Shown here: one piece after another, positions 1 through 8,971 of the stretch | Numbering within the stretch: the first letter of the stretch is position 1 | How the letters are laid out: the number at the start of each line of letters is the position of its first letter | Source: Streptomyces griseiscabiei | GTDB lineage: Bacteria > Actinomycetota > Actinomycetes > Streptomycetales > Streptomycetaceae | Length of the DNA stretch: 64,000 nt | Direction: 5' to 3' | Assembly (NCBI RefSeq): GCF_020010925.1 | Contig: NZ_JAGJBZ010000002.1 | Location: 372,001 to 436,000 of the forward strand | Made by a program: the position numbers and the translations under genes | The notes under the pieces: generated by a model | The model's input: the letters and a program-made list of their open reading frames with translations, nothing else | Database searches by the model: none | What the model was told of the DNA's origin: nothing

Positions 1-1477
1 GGCAGTACGAGTCGCGCAGGACGCCGAGGATGTCGCGGAGCTTCATCAGGGACTTGCCGGAGAAGCCGCCGACGGCGAACTCGCGCTCCAGGTCCCACAG
101 GGTGAGCCCGTGCTCGGTGATGTCCAGGTCGGGGTGCTTGCGCTGGCGGTACTCCAGCGGGTCGGTGTCGGCCATGACATGGCCGCGGACCCGGTAGGAG
201 TGGATCAGCTCGAAGACCCGTGCGGCCTTGGTGACGTCGTCGTCGTGGCTGGCGTCGATGTCCTTGAGCCAGCGGACCGGCTCGTAGGGGATGCGCAGGG
301 CCTCGAAGATGTCGTCGTAGAACCCGCCCTCGCCGAGCAGGTAGTTGGCGACGATCCGCAGGAACTCGCCCGAGGCGGCGCCCTGGATGACCCGGTGGTC
401 GTACGTCGAGGTCAGCGTCATGACCTTCGAGATGCCCAGCTTGTTCAGGGTGTCCTGGGAGGTGCCCTGGAACTCGGCCGGGTAGTCCATGGAGCCGACG
501 CCCATGATGACCGACTGACCGGGCATCAGACGCGGGACCGAGTGGACGGTGCCGAGGCCGCCGGGGTTGGTCAGGGAGACCGTGACACCGGTGAAGTCGT
601 CCATCGTCAGCTTGCCGTCGCGGGCGCGGCGGACGATGTCCTCGTAGGCCTGCCAGAACTCGAAGAAGTTCAGCGTCTCGGCCTTCTTGATGCCCGCGAC
701 GACCAGCTGGCGGTCGCCGTTGGGCTTCACCAGGTCGATGGCGAGGCCGAAGTTGACGTGCGGCGGCTTGACGAGGGTGGGCTTCCCGTCCTTCTCCGCG
801 TAGTGCCAGTTCATCGACGGCATCGTCTTGATGGCCTGCACCATCGCGTAGCCGATCAGGTGCGTGAAGGAGATCTTCCCGCCCCGGGCGCGCTTCAGGT
901 GGTTGTTGATGACGATGCGGTTGTCGAACAGCAGCTTCACCGGGACCGCGCGCACGGACGTGGCCGTGGGCAGCTCCAGCGAGGCGTTCATGTTCTTCGC
1001 GACCGCGGCGGCGGGGCCGCGCAGCGTGATGAACTCCGGGCCCTCGGCGGTGGCGGCGGCGGGCGCGGCCTGCTTCGCAGGGGCGGCGGCGACCGGCTTG
1101 GCCGGTGCCGGCGCGGCGGCCGCGGGCTTCGCGGGGGCCGGGGCCGGAGCGGCCGCGGCGGGCTTCGGCGCAGCCGGGGCGGGGGCGGCCTTGGCGGCGG
1201 GTGCGGCCTGGGCCGGGGCGGCGGGGGCCGCCGGTGTGGTGGTCGCTGCGGCCCCCGCGGCCGCAGTGCTCGCCGGAGCCGTGGCGGCAGGTGCGCCTGG
1301 CTTGTAGTCGGCGAAGAAGTCCCACCAGGCTCGGTCCACCGAGTTCGGGTCCTGGAGGTACTGCTGATAGATCTCGTCGACGAGCCACTCGTTCGGACCG
1401 AAGGCCGCAGCGGGGTTCTTACCCGCTTGGTCTGCGTCGGTCGAGATGCTCGAGTTACTGGGGGACTGTGGCGACAC
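1..1477 (-). CDS. kgd: Multifunctional 2-oxoglutarate decarboxylase/dehydrogenase, N-terminal part (cut by window edge)
   Basis: Actinobacterial Kgd/SucA combines the thiamine-dependent E1 and the succinyltransferase-like E2 activity of the 2-oxoglutarate dehydrogenase step of the TCA cycle. About 492 residues are visible from a GTG at 1477 (start [14 protein letters not shown]), and the frame runs off the left edge. Residues ~20-57 form the E1o-like N-terminal tail ([16 protein letters not shown], then AWWDFFADY). Residues ~58-125 are an Ala/Pro linker. An E2-type acyltransferase core follows, with the DHRVIQGA signature and catalytic His at ~361. The E1 portion begins around residue 405. 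The linker explains the long antisense ORFs here. A two-component pair lies upstream on the same strand, separated by 413 bp. Identity is very secure; the GTG is chosen because it gives the usual family N-terminus. Confidence 0.95.
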   Translation of the reverse strand, partial: MSPQSPSNSSISTDADQAGKNPAAAFGPNEWLVDEIYQQYLQDPNSVDRAWWDFFADYKPGAPAATAPASTAAAGAAATTTPAAPAAPAQAAPAAKAAPAPAAPKPAAAAPAPAPAKPAAAAPAPAKPVAAAPAKQAAPAAATAEGPEFITLRGPAAAVAKNMNASLELPTATSVRAVPVKLLFDNRIVINNHLKRARGGKISFTHLIGYAMVQAIKTMPSMNWHYAEKDGKPTLVKPPHVNFGLAIDLVKPNGDRQLVVAGIKKAETLNFFEFWQAYEDIVRRARDGKLTMDDFTGVTVSLTNPGGLGTVHSVPRLMPGQSVIMGVGSMDYPAEFQGTSQDTLNKLGISKVMTLTSTYDHRVIQGAASGEFLRIVANYLLGEGGFYDDIFEALRIPYEPVRWLKDIDASHDDDVTKAARVFELIHSYRVRGHVMADTDPLEYRQRKHPDLDITEHGLTLWDLEREFAVGGFSGKSLMKLRDILGVLRDSYC

Positions 1478-1890
1478 GGCGGCAACCGCCCTCTTCCGCT
1501 TCACAAGGTGATGGACAGCGGGAATCAAGGCTACGCCCCTGTGGCCGTGAAGGTCAGGCCGAGTCCGCTCTTCGTCGCGTAAGTCACATTGGAAAGCGTG
1601 TTTCGGGGGTGGAAATGGCGGGAAACAAGCGTGGTTCCGGTCCGGAAGGGGGGTGAGGGGTGCGGGCCGGGCATGCGTCGGGTGGGGCCTGCGGGTATGT
1701 GTACGCGGCCCTCTGCCCGAACGCACCTGATCACGCGTGTCCGGCTGGGCGGATCGGGCGTGGATCTTGTGGCTCCGGTTCGAACTTTACGTCAACTTGG
1801 CAGAGATGTAAGCCCCGGGAGAATGAGCGATATTCGGCAATGGTGGGGGGATTCAGCCAGGGGTGATGTGGGTATCCCGGGCCGGCGCTC
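1478..1890. other. Intergenic region upstream of kgd
   Basis: This 413-bp gap separates the histidine-kinase stop codon from the kgd start; both genes are on the minus strand. It must hold the kgd promoter and leader. I see no convincing ORF with Streptomyces codon bias and no strong hairpin. Stretches around 1575-1630 and 1780-1850 are less GC-rich than the coding sequence, as expected for promoter DNA, but I cannot assign -35/-10 boxes. Confidence 0.5.
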
Positions 1891-3048
1891 CTAGAAGGTC
1901 GCCGTTCCCTGGGGACGTGAGGGGGCGCCGGGGAGGACGACCTGGATGCGGCAGCCCTTGGGCGACTCGGCCACGCCGATACGGCCGCCGTGGAGGTCCA
2001 CCGCCCAGCGGGCGATGGCGAGGCCGAGGCCGGTGCCGCCGTCGCTGCCGGGGCCGTGGGGGGAGCTGACGGCGCCGCGGTTGAAGCGTTCGAAGACGCG
2101 GTGCCACTCGGACTCGGGGATGCCGGGGCCCTCGTCCAGGACCTCCAGTTCCAGTGACTCCGGGGCGGGACCCCGCCGGGCCTTCACCGTGACACGGCCG
2201 TGGGCCGGGCTGTGCTTGACCGCGTTGTCGATGAGGTTGGCGACGACCTGGTGGATGCGTTCCGGGTCGGCGTTGGCCGTCAGCTCCGGCGGGTGCACGT
2301 CCAGGTGGAGGTGGACGTCGGTGCGGGTGTGCTTGCCGGAGTCCGAGGCGACGCCGCCGCGCGCGGAGGCGACCATCTGGGCCTCCTTGAGGACGCCCGA
2401 GAGATACGGCCACACCTCGAAACGGCGGCGGCGCAGCGGGACCACGCCGTTGTCGAGGCGGGACAGGTCCAGCAGCGTCTCGACCAGGCGGCCCAGGCGT
2501 TCCGTCTGCTTCAGGGCGGTGCGCATCGTCTCGGGGTCGGCCTGGGTGACACCGTCGACGATGTTCTCCAGGACCGCGCGCAGGCCGGCGATGGGCGTGC
2601 GCAGCTCGTGCGAGACGTTCGCCACCAGCTCCTTGCGCTGGCGGTCCTGGGCCTCCAGCTCGTCGGCCATGAGATTGATCGTGTGGGCGAGGTCGCCCAG
2701 CTCGTCCCGCCGGTTCTCGCTGACCCGGCGGGTGTAGTCGCCGCGCGAGATGGAGCGGGCGACCGCGTTCATCTCGTCCAGGGGGGCGGTGAGTGAATGC
2801 GCCACGAACTGCGTTATCAGGAGTGTGGCGATCATCGAGAACACCGTGATGAAGCGGAGCTCCGTCTTGGTGTGCACGGCGATCATCGACAGACCGGTCG
2901 TGATCAGGACCGAGATGACGACGAGCGCGCCGAGCTTCGTCTTGATCGAGAAGGGGCGCACACCGCCGAGCGGGCCCGCGCCCTTCCGCGGCTGCGCGCC
3001 ACCGGGAATCCGGTTCCGGGACCTCGGGTCACCGACTCCGCTCATCAC
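1891..3048 (-). CDS. Two-component sensor histidine kinase with minimal extracytoplasmic loop
   Basis: Membrane histidine kinase of about 385 residues. Two transmembrane helices (~39-57 and ~65-83) are separated by only about eight residues (HTKTELRF), followed by a HAMP domain (~84-135). The DHp helix carries VSHELRTP with phospho-acceptor His147, and a HATPase domain shows N, G1 (DEGPGIP) and G2 (GTGLGLAI) boxes. So short a loop suggests sensing within or at the membrane rather than through a periplasmic domain (inference). GTG at 3048 and ATG at 3045 are adjacent starts; GGGGG upstream suits the GTG better. The cognate response regulator ends 78 bp upstream on the same strand, and kgd follows downstream after 413 bp. 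The ligand is unknown. Confidence 0.9.
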   Translation of the reverse strand: MMSGVGDPRSRNRIPGGAQPRKGAGPLGGVRPFSIKTKLGALVVISVLITTGLSMIAVHTKTELRFITVFSMIATLLITQFVAHSLTAPLDEMNAVARSISRGDYTRRVSENRRDELGDLAHTINLMADELEAQDRQRKELVANVSHELRTPIAGLRAVLENIVDGVTQADPETMRTALKQTERLGRLVETLLDLSRLDNGVVPLRRRRFEVWPYLSGVLKEAQMVASARGGVASDSGKHTRTDVHLHLDVHPPELTANADPERIHQVVANLIDNAVKHSPAHGRVTVKARRGPAPESLELEVLDEGPGIPESEWHRVFERFNRGAVSSPHGPGSDGGTGLGLAIARWAVDLHGGRIGVAESPKGCRIQVVLPGAPSRPQGTATF

Positions 3049-3126
3049 GCCACCAGCCCCCTGTGCCTACGTACCGACGTACCTGCGCGCCCGTGTGTCC
3101 GCTGCGCACGCGGTGCGGGCACGGGG

Positions 3127-3864
3127 TCAGGGATTGGGGGTCTCCAGGGCGTACCCCACACCGTGCACCGTGCGGATCCGCTCCGCGCCGATCTTCCGCC
3201 GCAGCGCCTTGATGTGGCTGTCCACGGTCCGCGTCCCGGACGCGTCCGCCCAGTCCCACACCTCGGCGAGCAGCTGCTCGCGCGAGAGTACGGCACGCGG
3301 GGTGTTCGCGAGACATACCAGCAGGTCGAACTCGGTGGGCGTGAGGTGCACGTCCTCGCTGCGGACCCGGACCCGGCGCTGCGCGTGGTCGATCTCCAGC
3401 TCGCCGAGGCGCAGGATGCCCGAGCGGGGGGTGGTGGCGGCCAGCGCGGCGCGCTCCACCCGGCGGAGCAGGACGTGCACACGGGCGGCCAGCTCCCGCA
3501 TGGAGAACGGCTTGGTCATGTAGTCGTCGGCGCCGACGCCGAGGCCGACCAGCATGTCCGTCTCGTCGTCCCGGGCGGTGAGCATCAGCACGGGGACGGG
3601 CCGCTGGGCCTGGACGCGCCTGCACACCTCCAGACCGTCGAAGCCGGGCAGCATGATGTCGAGGATCAGCAGGTCGGGCTGCCAGGCCTCCGCGGTGTCC
3701 ACCGCGGCCGGGCCGTCGGACGCGGTCTGCACGACGAAACCCTCGGCGCGCAGGCGGGCCGCGATGGCGTCGACGATCGTCGGGTCGTCCTCGACCACGA
3801 GCACCCGGCGCTGTGCGCCCGGCGTCGCCGTGGTGTTGCTGTGGGTGGTGTGTGTCTGCTCCAT
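3127..3864 (-). CDS. OmpR/PhoB-family response regulator
   Basis: DNA-binding response regulator of 245 residues. The receiver domain (~20-135) has acidic pocket E25/D26/D27, phospho-acceptor D69 in LLILDIMLPGFDG, T96 and K118 (MTKPF). The C-terminal winged helix (~150-245) has the OmpR signature LTPTEFDLLVCLA and ends with RTVHGVGYALE. The ATG at 3864 (MEQTHTTHSN) is preferred over an upstream in-frame start because a purine-rich AGGGGCG lies just before it and the extra 34 residues are not receiver-like. It is transcribed before the histidine kinase and is surely its partner. Target genes are not evident from sequence. Confidence 0.92.
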   Translation of the reverse strand: MEQTHTTHSNTTATPGAQRRVLVVEDDPTIVDAIAARLRAEGFVVQTASDGPAAVDTAEAWQPDLLILDIMLPGFDGLEVCRRVQAQRPVPVLMLTARDDETDMLVGLGVGADDYMTKPFSMRELAARVHVLLRRVERAALAATTPRSGILRLGELEIDHAQRRVRVRSEDVHLTPTEFDLLVCLANTPRAVLSREQLLAEVWDWADASGTRTVDSHIKALRRKIGAERIRTVHGVGYALETPNP

Positions 3865-3995
3865 CGCCCGCCCCTGTGTTGCTTTCCGGAATCCGTGGGG
3901 TGATCCCTTGACTACGCATGGCTGCGCATGACTGCGATTGACGCTTGAATGATCGGCGTCAGGCAAGCAGGGTACGGGCAGTCACCGCACCAGGG

Positions 3996-4670
3996 CTATC
4001 CAGGTCGGATCGCGAGGTGCACCACGTCCGGAACTCCTCGGGCAACCGGGATCTCTTCGGTACGCACCTGCTGGAACCCGGCATTCCCCAAGGTTTCCTC
4101 GAATTCCGCAGATGGCCGGGCCGACCAGACGGCAAGCACCCCACCAGGTCTCAACGCCCTTGCGCAGCTTGCCAGTCCGGCGGGCGCGTAGAGGCTGTCG
4201 TTGGCCTCGGAGACGGTCCAGTCCGGGCCGTTGTCGATGTCCAGGCAGAGCGCGTCGAACGTGGCGGATGTCTCATTGACGTACTTGACGAGATCGGCTT
4301 CGACGATCTCCGTACGGGGGTCCGCGAGTGCTTCGGCGGACACCTCGGACAGCGGTCCGGCGCGGTGCCAGTCGATGACGGAGGGTTCGCGTTCGACAAC
4401 TGTGATCGGACCCCAGCGCGGATCCGCGGCGGCGTGCGCCAGCGAGAAGCCGACGCCCAGACCCCCGATGAGCACATGTGGCCGAGAACGGCCGTCCAGG
4501 GCGTCGAGGGCGGCGTCGACCAGCAGCCGTTCCGAGCGGCCGTCCGAGGTGTCCATCAGGAAGCATCCGTTGGCGATGATCTGCAGCAGTTCCCCGTGCC
4601 GCCGCAGCACCACTTCGCCGTAGGGGCCCTCGCGTCGGTCGATGACTTCGGGTTCGTCGGTGATGGGCAT
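3996..4670 (-). CDS. Spermidine-synthase-like methyltransferase-fold protein
   Basis: Protein of 224 residues starting MPITDEPEVIDRREG. It resembles the spermine/spermidine synthase family (PF01564): the glycine-rich dcSAM/SAM loop IGGLGVGFSLAHA is at ~72-84, followed by the acidic strand end VVEREPSVIDWH and the substrate-region motif ALCLDIDNGPDW. The N-terminal tetramerisation region of true polyamine synthases is shortened, so polyamine synthase activity is not assured; many Streptomyces homologues are simply called spermidine-synthase-like. The ATG at 4670 is the natural start; the frame continues open upstream only because of GC bias. It follows the GH3 gene by 62 bp on the same strand. 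Confidence 0.8.
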   Translation of the reverse strand: MPITDEPEVIDRREGPYGEVVLRRHGELLQIIANGCFLMDTSDGRSERLLVDAALDALDGRSRPHVLIGGLGVGFSLAHAAADPRWGPITVVEREPSVIDWHRAGPLSEVSAEALADPRTEIVEADLVKYVNETSATFDALCLDIDNGPDWTVSEANDSLYAPAGLASCARALRPGGVLAVWSARPSAEFEETLGNAGFQQVRTEEIPVARGVPDVVHLAIRPG

Positions 4671-4732
4671 CCGCCCATCCTCGCGCGCCGGGGACGCGGG
4701 GGCGGCCGAATTACGTCGCGGGGCGCGGGACT

Positions 4733-6481
4733 TCAGAGGGTCAGGCCGTGGCCGTAGGGGAAGAGGGGGTCGGCCGTGTCGTTGGGGACGTCCGGGCGGG
4801 ACGCCTCCACCGCCGCCATGGAACGCGGGAGTTCGAAGGGCAGCCGGCCCTCCGCGCGGGCCCGGCCGAAGGCCACGTCGAGCAGGGCCGCGTCCGAGGC
4901 GCCGTAGTCGGCGACGAGCGCGGCGGCCCGCGCGGCGATCTCCGGGAGCACGGCGGGCCGTTCCAGGTTGACGCAGACCAGTGTGGGCACGGCCGCCAGC
5001 AGCGCGAGGATCTCCCGCAGCCGCTCCTCGCCGAAGGCCAGCGACCCGGAGTGGAAGAACGACTCGAAGAAGCCGGGCCGCTCCTCGTACGGCGTCCGCA
5101 GCCGCAGGACGGCCACGTCCGCGTCCGCCGGATCGGCCACGACATTGCCGTACCGGGACGCCGTCTGCGCGCCCACGCCCTCGACGTACAGGTTCGGCCG
5201 GTCGGTGAGCGGGAGCAGGGAGCGGTTGGTGAGGACGGTGAGCGAGCGGCGCTGGGCGGTCTCGCCGAGGGTGGTGAACTCGGCGGCGCCCACGGTCTCC
5301 TCGGCGCGGTCCGGGTCGGCGTAGCGCCGCTCGAAGAGGCCGAGGACGAACTTCTCGCGCAGCAGCCGGCGTACGGAGGTGTCGATCCGTTCCTCGGCGA
5401 TCCGGCCGGAGCGGACCAGTTCGACGATCACCTCGGGGCACTGCTCGCCGCCGAACTGGTCGGCGCCCGCGGCCAGGGCCTTGGCGGCGCGCTCGGCGAC
5501 GGTGAGATGTTCGACGCCCCAGGCACGGGCCTGGTGCAGCTCGCCGCCGATGGGGGCGTCGGTGAGCAGGCCCCAGTCGGTGCAGACGACGCCGTCGAAG
5601 CCGAGGCGTTCGCGCAGCAGACCGGTGAGGACGTCCCGGTTGAAGCCGAAGCCGACCTCCTCCCAGCCGTCCACGCCGATCGGCTGTCCGTAGTACGGCA
5701 TCAGCTGTGAGCAGCCGGCCTCGATCGCCGCCCGGAAGGGCGCGAGGTGGTACTCGCTCATGCCGCCGGGATAGATCTGCTCCTTGCCGTGCGGGAAGTG
5801 CGGGTCCTCACCGCCCTGTTGCGGGCCGCCGCCGGGGAAGTGCTTGACCATGGCGGCCACCGAGCGCGGGCCGAGCCGGGGCCCCTGGAGACCGCGGACG
5901 TACGCCCGGACCAGGGCGCTCGTCACCTCGGCGGACGAGCCGAAGGTGCCGGACTGACGGGACCAGCGGGGCTCGGTGGCGAGGTCGATCTGCGGGTGCA
6001 GGGCGACCCGGAAACCGACGGCGAGGTACTCGCGGCGGACCGTGTCGGCGAACCGCTCCACCAGCTCCGGTTCGCCGATCGCGGCCAGACCCAGGGGTTC
6101 GGGCCAGGCCGAGAAGGCGCCGGAGCCGAAGGAGGCGCCCGGGTGGTCGGTGAAGGCGTGGCGCGGGTCGGTGGAGAGGGTGACCGGGATGCCCAGCCGG
6201 GTGTCCGCCGCGAGCGCCTGGAGCCGGTTGACCCACTCGGCCGTCTCCCGGACCCCGTACCGGCCCACGAGGTTGAAGTGGGTCAGACGGCCGTCCGCGA
6301 CCAGGTCCGTGGTGCCGTGCCGGAGGAACGGTCCGTCGCCCGTCTCGGCCAGTGACCCGTCGGGGTTCATGGTGAGCATCGCGTGGAAGAGCTGGCCCGC
6401 CTTCTCCGCGAGGGTCATCCGGGCCAGGAGGTCCTCCACGCGTTCGTCGACGGGGCGGTGCGGGTCGCGGTACGGGAGCAT
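4733..6481 (-). CDS. Glycoside hydrolase family 3 protein
   Basis: Cytoplasmic-looking GH3 enzyme of 582 residues with no signal peptide. The N-terminal (beta/alpha)8 domain starts ARMTLAEKAGQLFHAM and contains KHFPGGGPQ (~213-221) and the nucleophile motif VVCTDWGLL with Asp302. The C-terminal alpha/beta sandwich domain ends in LFPYGHGL, typical of beta-glucosidases and beta-xylosidases. The gene lies 30 bp downstream of an MFS carrier on the same strand, so import of an oligosaccharide or glycoside followed by intracellular hydrolysis is a reasonable inference. Substrate cannot be read from sequence. The divergent tetR at 8336 and the palindrome at 7932-7964 are candidate regulators. Confidence 0.9.
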   Translation of the reverse strand: MLPYRDPHRPVDERVEDLLARMTLAEKAGQLFHAMLTMNPDGSLAETGDGPFLRHGTTDLVADGRLTHFNLVGRYGVRETAEWVNRLQALAADTRLGIPVTLSTDPRHAFTDHPGASFGSGAFSAWPEPLGLAAIGEPELVERFADTVRREYLAVGFRVALHPQIDLATEPRWSRQSGTFGSSAEVTSALVRAYVRGLQGPRLGPRSVAAMVKHFPGGGPQQGGEDPHFPHGKEQIYPGGMSEYHLAPFRAAIEAGCSQLMPYYGQPIGVDGWEEVGFGFNRDVLTGLLRERLGFDGVVCTDWGLLTDAPIGGELHQARAWGVEHLTVAERAAKALAAGADQFGGEQCPEVIVELVRSGRIAEERIDTSVRRLLREKFVLGLFERRYADPDRAEETVGAAEFTTLGETAQRRSLTVLTNRSLLPLTDRPNLYVEGVGAQTASRYGNVVADPADADVAVLRLRTPYEERPGFFESFFHSGSLAFGEERLREILALLAAVPTLVCVNLERPAVLPEIAARAAALVADYGASDAALLDVAFGRARAEGRLPFELPRSMAAVEASRPDVPNDTADPLFPYGHGLTL

Positions 6482-6511
6482 GCGATTCCTTGTACGAGGG
6501 CTCGGGCGGCG

Positions 6512-7876
6512 CTACTTGACCGAGCGGACGAACTGGACGGCGAGGGCGCCCGCGATCGAGGCGAGCGCGCCGAACAGGAACAGCGCGCTGTAGTTGGCGC
6601 CGGTGCCGCCGATGGCCAGCAGGCCCGGGGCGATGATCGGGACGAGGGACTGGGGGAGGGCGTTGCCGATGTTGAGGACGCCCATGTCCTTGGCGGACTC
6701 CTGCGGATCGGGCAGCACGGCGGCGGCCAGCGCCATGTCGACCGAGAGATAGAGCCCCTCGGCGAAGCCGAAGACGACCATGGCGAGGAGATACGTCCCG
6801 AAGGTGTGGGCGGTGGCCATCAGCGCGAGCCCGGCCGCCATCCCGAGCGAGGAGCCGAGGACGTACGGCTTGCGGCGGCCTGAGCGGTCGGAGAGCTGGC
6901 CGCCCGCGATCGAGCCGACGACGGTCGCGGCGACCATGACGAGCATGCCGACGAAGAACCTGTCGGCGACCTCGGTGCCGTCGTAGCCCATGCGGTCCAT
7001 CAGGAAGTAGACGGAGTAGCTGGTCACACAGGCGGCGCCGGTGAAGACCAGGAAGCGGCCGACGAAGTTCCACATGAAGTCGGGGTGCCGGCGCGGGTTC
7101 ACCCAGAAGCTGCGCAGGAACTCCTTGAGGCTGTACGGCTCGAACGCGCCGGTGCGCGCCGGGCGGTCGCGGTCCTTGACGACCACGCTCAGGAAGCCGA
7201 CCGAGGCCAGGCCGATCAGCCCGGGCACGAGGAACGCGAGGAAGAGCGAGCCGCTGAAGAGCTGGGCGAGTCCCGCCCCTGCCACCAGGGACAGCGACAG
7301 CGTCATGCCGACGATGCCGGAGACCCGGGCCCGCTGCCGGTCCGGTACCAGGTCCGGTACGCACGAGGTCAGCGCGGCGAGGGTGGCGTTGATACCGAGC
7401 TGCGCCACCGCCCAGCCGAGCATCAGGGTGAGCACGCTGCCGCCGAGGGCGACGATCAGGAGACCCGCCAGACCGGTGACCATGCCGCCGAGCAGCCAGG
7501 GCCGCCGCCGGCCGAATCGGCTGGTCGTACGGTCGGACAGGGCGCCGAAGACCGGGTTGGCGAGCATCGCGAGCAGGGCGCCGACGGAGAGCACCCGGCC
7601 GAGGGCCGCGCCCCGGCTCGCCTCCGGGACGATCTGGTTCACACGCAGGGCGAGGGTGACGACGACCGGGGTGAGGACCGCGAGATAGGTGCCGAACTGG
7701 GCCAGGGCCAGACCGAGGACGAGTCGGGCGGGGGCGTTCTCGATCTGCCGGGGGAGGTCGGGGGACCCGGGGGGTCGAAGGGACTGCGGTGGCTGAGGGG
7801 ACTGTGGGGGCTGAGGGGACTGCGAGGGTCGTGGGGTCGCCTTGCCGAGCGGGACGGCGTCCGGGGTGACGGCCAT
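6512..7876 (-). CDS. MFS transporter, probably sugar or glycoside uptake
   Basis: Integral membrane protein of 454 residues with about 12 predicted helices. The MFS signature GALSDRTTSRFGRRRPWLLGG follows TM3, and a second cytoplasmic motif GGQLSDRSGRRKPYVLG lies in the second half, giving the GPH/SUC-like pattern of sugar symporters. The first ~45 residues are a Pro/Gln/Ser-rich tail with repeated PQPPQS units encoded by imperfect 9-12 bp tandem repeats, unlikely to be needed for transport. It is the first gene of a probable two-gene unit with the GH3 hydrolase. A 33-bp interrupted palindrome upstream (7932-7964) is a likely operator. Substrate is unknown. Confidence 0.87.
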   Translation of the reverse strand: MAVTPDAVPLGKATPRPSQSPQPPQSPQPPQSLRPPGSPDLPRQIENAPARLVLGLALAQFGTYLAVLTPVVVTLALRVNQIVPEASRGAALGRVLSVGALLAMLANPVFGALSDRTTSRFGRRRPWLLGGMVTGLAGLLIVALGGSVLTLMLGWAVAQLGINATLAALTSCVPDLVPDRQRARVSGIVGMTLSLSLVAGAGLAQLFSGSLFLAFLVPGLIGLASVGFLSVVVKDRDRPARTGAFEPYSLKEFLRSFWVNPRRHPDFMWNFVGRFLVFTGAACVTSYSVYFLMDRMGYDGTEVADRFFVGMLVMVAATVVGSIAGGQLSDRSGRRKPYVLGSSLGMAAGLALMATAHTFGTYLLAMVVFGFAEGLYLSVDMALAAAVLPDPQESAKDMGVLNIGNALPQSLVPIIAPGLLAIGGTGANYSALFLFGALASIAGALAVQFVRSVK

Positions 7877-7931
7877 GGGCTCTCCTGGGGGACGAGGGCG
7901 GCTTCGCTGCCGCGCAGGCCCGTTCAGGGAA

Positions 7932-7964
7932 GCAGCAAAACCGAGTGGGTACTAGGTTTGCTGC
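7932..7964. promoter_or_regulatory. Interrupted palindrome, candidate operator of the MFS-GH3 unit
   Basis: GCAGCAAAACC (7932-7942) and GGTTTGCTGC (7955-7964) are inverted repeats with one T missing in the right arm. They lie 56-88 bp before the MFS start, the right place to control that minus-strand promoter. LacI- or TetR-family binding is plausible. The element also sits outside the MITE, in what should be ancestral promoter DNA. Confidence 0.5.
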
Positions 7965-8077
7965 AAGTGGCCACAATCACGCGGCACATGGCTTGAAAGA
8001 AGAGGTCGTTGACTCGTGTAACCGCCGGTCCGCGAGGGCGGTTCGAGGCCGTGCGACGGGGGCTGGGGCTGCCCTAG

Positions 8078-8321
8078 GGCCTGTCTTCAAATTCCCGCCT
8101 GCCCCGCGACGCCATGCACGCTCCCCCACTCTCGGCTTCGCTCGAGCGGGAGGTACCCCCACCGCCGCACCGGGCCCTGACCCGAGTACGTCCAGTACGC
8201 GGGTCAGGGCCCGGCACGCCAAGAGCACGCTCCCCCAGTCTCGGCTTCGCTCGACCGGGAGGTACCCCCACGACGCCGCGGGGCCGCCCTTCGGGCGACG
8301 ACGGGAATTTGAAGACAGGCC
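8078..8321 (+). mobile_element. 244-bp MITE-like element, copy 1
   Basis: A 244-bp element bounded by CTAG on both sides (8074-8077 and 8322-8325). Its ends are inverted repeats: GGCCTGTCTTCAAATTCCCG at the left and its exact complement at the right. Inside, a ~41-45 bp direct repeat occurs twice (about 8117-8160 and 8226-8270; CTCCCCCA.TCTCGGCTTCG core), flanking a central hairpin (8170-8214; CGGGCCCTGACCCG with its complement). There is no transposase gene. CTAG targets and GGCCTGT ends recall the IS427 branch of the IS5 family, so a non-autonomous derivative is likely (inference). It ends 14 bp before the tetR ATG, and an open frame runs through it into tetR. Confidence 0.85.
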
Positions 8322-8335
8322 CTAGGGTGGCGGAC

Positions 8336-8971
8336 ATGGTGCGAAACCGGAGGCCGCAGGGGTCCGGCACGCGTGGCTCGTACGCCGTCGGGGACGAGCG
8401 GCGCCTGCGCATTCTCGAAGCGGCCGTCGAGCACTTCGCCCAGCGGGGTTTCCACGCCTCCTCCCTGGCACGGATCGCCGACGATGTCGGCATCACCCAG
8501 GGCGGGCTGCTGCACCACTTCCGCAGCAAGGAGGATCTGCTCGTCCAGGTGCTGGAGCGCATGGACGAGTCCGACCGGGAGCGGTTCTTCTCCAAGGAGT
8601 TCGATTCGGCGGCCCAGATGTTCGCCGCGCTCGTGCGGCTCGCCGAGTACAACAGCGCGCGGCCGGGCCGCACCCGGATGTTCAACGTCCTGGCCGCCGA
8701 GGCGGGCGACCCCGGTCATCCCGCCCACACGTACTTCGTCAAGCGGTACGCCGAGGTCGTGGACACCGTGGCGGGAGTGCTGCGGCGCGGGGTGGACGCC
8801 GGTGAACTGCGGGCCGGCACGGATGTCGTGGCCGTCGCGCAGGAACTGGCGGCGGTGATGGACGGGCTGCAGATCCAGTGGGTGCTGGACCCGAAGGGGT
8901 TCGACATGGCGGGGCGGTTCCGGGCGTATACGGAGCGGGTGGCCCGGGAGATCGGGGCGGACGCGGCCTAG
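8336..8971 (+). CDS. TetR-family transcriptional regulator enclosed by two MITE copies
   Basis: Regulator of 211 residues starting MVRNRRPQGSGTRG. The helix-turn-helix is clear at ~25-65 (RILEAAVEHFAQRGF, then DVGITQGGLLHHFRSKEDLL), followed by an all-helical TetR C-terminal ligand domain. The ATG at 8336 is chosen because the homology begins there; the in-frame extension upstream is MITE sequence. Uniquely, only 14 bp separate the upstream MITE from the start codon, and the TAG stop is part of the CTAG at the border of the downstream MITE. Its promoter must therefore lie in or beyond copy 1. By divergence it is a candidate regulator of the MFS-GH3 genes, but it may instead be a passenger of the element. 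Confidence 0.88.
   Translation: MVRNRRPQGSGTRGSYAVGDERRLRILEAAVEHFAQRGFHASSLARIADDVGITQGGLLHHFRSKEDLLVQVLERMDESDRERFFSKEFDSAAQMFAALVRLAEYNSARPGRTRMFNVLAAEAGDPGHPAHTYFVKRYAEVVDTVAGVLRRGVDAGELRAGTDVVAVAQELAAVMDGLQIQWVLDPKGFDMAGRFRAYTERVAREIGADAA

Noticed and set aside
5808..7976. A 722-residue minus-strand ORF
   Set aside because: Arg/Pro-rich shadow of the MFS and GH3 genes in another frame.
8114..8335. N-terminal extension of the TetR protein through the MITE
   Set aside because: The frame is open but encodes low-complexity Pro/Arg sequence. Conserved TetR sequence starts after the ATG at 8336.
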